A model generated the notes under the pieces. That model searched no databases, was not told the DNA's origin, and saw nothing but the letters and a program-made list of their open reading frames with translations. Below are positions 5,394 to 5,735 of a stretch of DNA of 5,735 nucleotides, piece after piece. Position 1 is the stretch's first letter, and each line of letters begins with the position of its first letter. The DNA is from an uncultured Faecalibacterium sp. Lineage in GTDB: Bacteria; Bacillota; Clostridia; Oscillospirales; Ruminococcaceae. A program made the translations under genes and the position numbers. Location of the stretch: the NCBI GenBank assembly GCA_902463905.1, contig CABQHF010000137.1:1-5735 (forward strand), read 5' to 3'.

Positions 5394-5735
5394 TTATTCC
5401 AAGATCCGGTAATGACCAACGAGATCCGTGCGCTTTTCCAGAATGTCCTGCTCATAGGCGCTCTGCCAGGGACTGTTGTGATGGATCACATAGGGCACAC
5501 CGTCCCGGTTCCTCCGGTCCGAAACGATCCCGATATGCTTCTCAAAAATCACAAGATCCCCGCCCTGCCATTCCTCGGTTCTGGACACATCCGTGGTCAG
5601 TGCAGCCGCATGATGCGCAAAAAACACCTTCAGATTTCTCACCCGGCGAAAATCAATGTTGGCATCCGGCTGCCGGATATCGTACCACTGCGGATGCTCC
5701 CGGATATCGGCGTCCACCAGCGCCTGCAGATCATA
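5394..5735 (-). CDS. DUF1287 (YijF-like) protein, 5' end off window
   Basis: The last 113 residues of a protein whose frame is open to the right edge. The GTG at 5717 could be read as a start, but the six in-frame codons before it (YDLQAL) continue the family pattern, so the true start lies outside. Recognisable DUF1287 blocks are ALVDADI, DANIDFRRVRNL (24-35), WQGGDLVIFEKHIGIVSDRR (56-75), DGVPYVIHHN (78-87) and the closing GHYRI. The GDLV...HIGIVSD block resembles the histidine region of NlpC/P60-like cysteine peptidases. In DUF1287 proteins a conserved Cys usually sits just before the YDLQAL part, which would be just outside this window. Family members I know of are about 180-200 residues and are mostly exported, with unknown function. 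The gene converges on the flavoprotein gene with the terminator between them. Confidence 0.8.
   Translation of the reverse strand, partial: YDLQALVDADIREHPQWYDIRQPDANIDFRRVRNLKVFFAHHAAALTTDVSRTEEWQGGDLVIFEKHIGIVSDRRNRDGVPYVIHHNSPWQSAYEQDILEKRTDLVGHYRILE

Noticed and set aside
5394..5717. A complete 107-residue gene starting at the GTG at 5717
   Set aside because: The frame stays open to the window edge and the codons before the GTG match the DUF1287 pattern, so the gene is partial and its start is outside the window.

Overview
The window looks like chromosomal DNA from a high-GC, Gram-positive anaerobic gut clostridium. Faecalibacterium or a close Oscillospiraceae relative is my best guess. 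The guess rests on strong use of C- and G-ending codons, AGGAGG-type ribosome sites, a lipoprotein flavin reductase and the look of the surface-polysaccharide genes. It is an impression from the sequence, not a database match. I see no RNA gene, CRISPR array or insertion sequence.

Left part (1-2947, minus strand): three overlapping genes read right to left, forming the start of a cell-surface polysaccharide operon. First comes a full-length family-4 glycosyltransferase (1778-2947). It overlaps by ATGA a short Wzx-like flippase (732-1781). The flippase overlaps by 11 bases a third frame (742 to the left edge). That third frame is odd. It starts as a family-2 glycosyltransferase, lacks the middle of that domain including the usual metal-binding block, resumes with the family's C-terminal block, then runs without a stop into a membrane segment and a calcineurin-like metallophosphoesterase. 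The flippase also appears shortened at two internal places. Several in-frame losses in neighbouring genes are the most unusual thing in the window. They could be real rearrangement or an assembly artefact.

Middle (2948-3273): a divergent intergenic region with a predicted extended -10 promoter for the polysaccharide operon, a predicted TTGACA promoter for the flavoprotein, and a ten-base-phased GTTTAA direct repeat just upstream of the latter.

Right part: a 677-residue exported lipoprotein (3274-5307, plus strand) with an N-terminal FMN-binding domain and a C-terminal FAD-dependent reductase domain of the fumarate/urocanate reductase superfamily. Its substrate-site residues differ from fumarate reductase, so the electron acceptor is unknown. 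A strong hairpin terminator (5335-5389) closes it. A convergent partial DUF1287 (YijF-like) gene (5394 to the right edge, minus strand) ends a few bases beyond the hairpin.

The polysaccharide operon and the flavoprotein share only an intergenic region. Nothing in the sequence links them functionally beyond both acting at the cell envelope.
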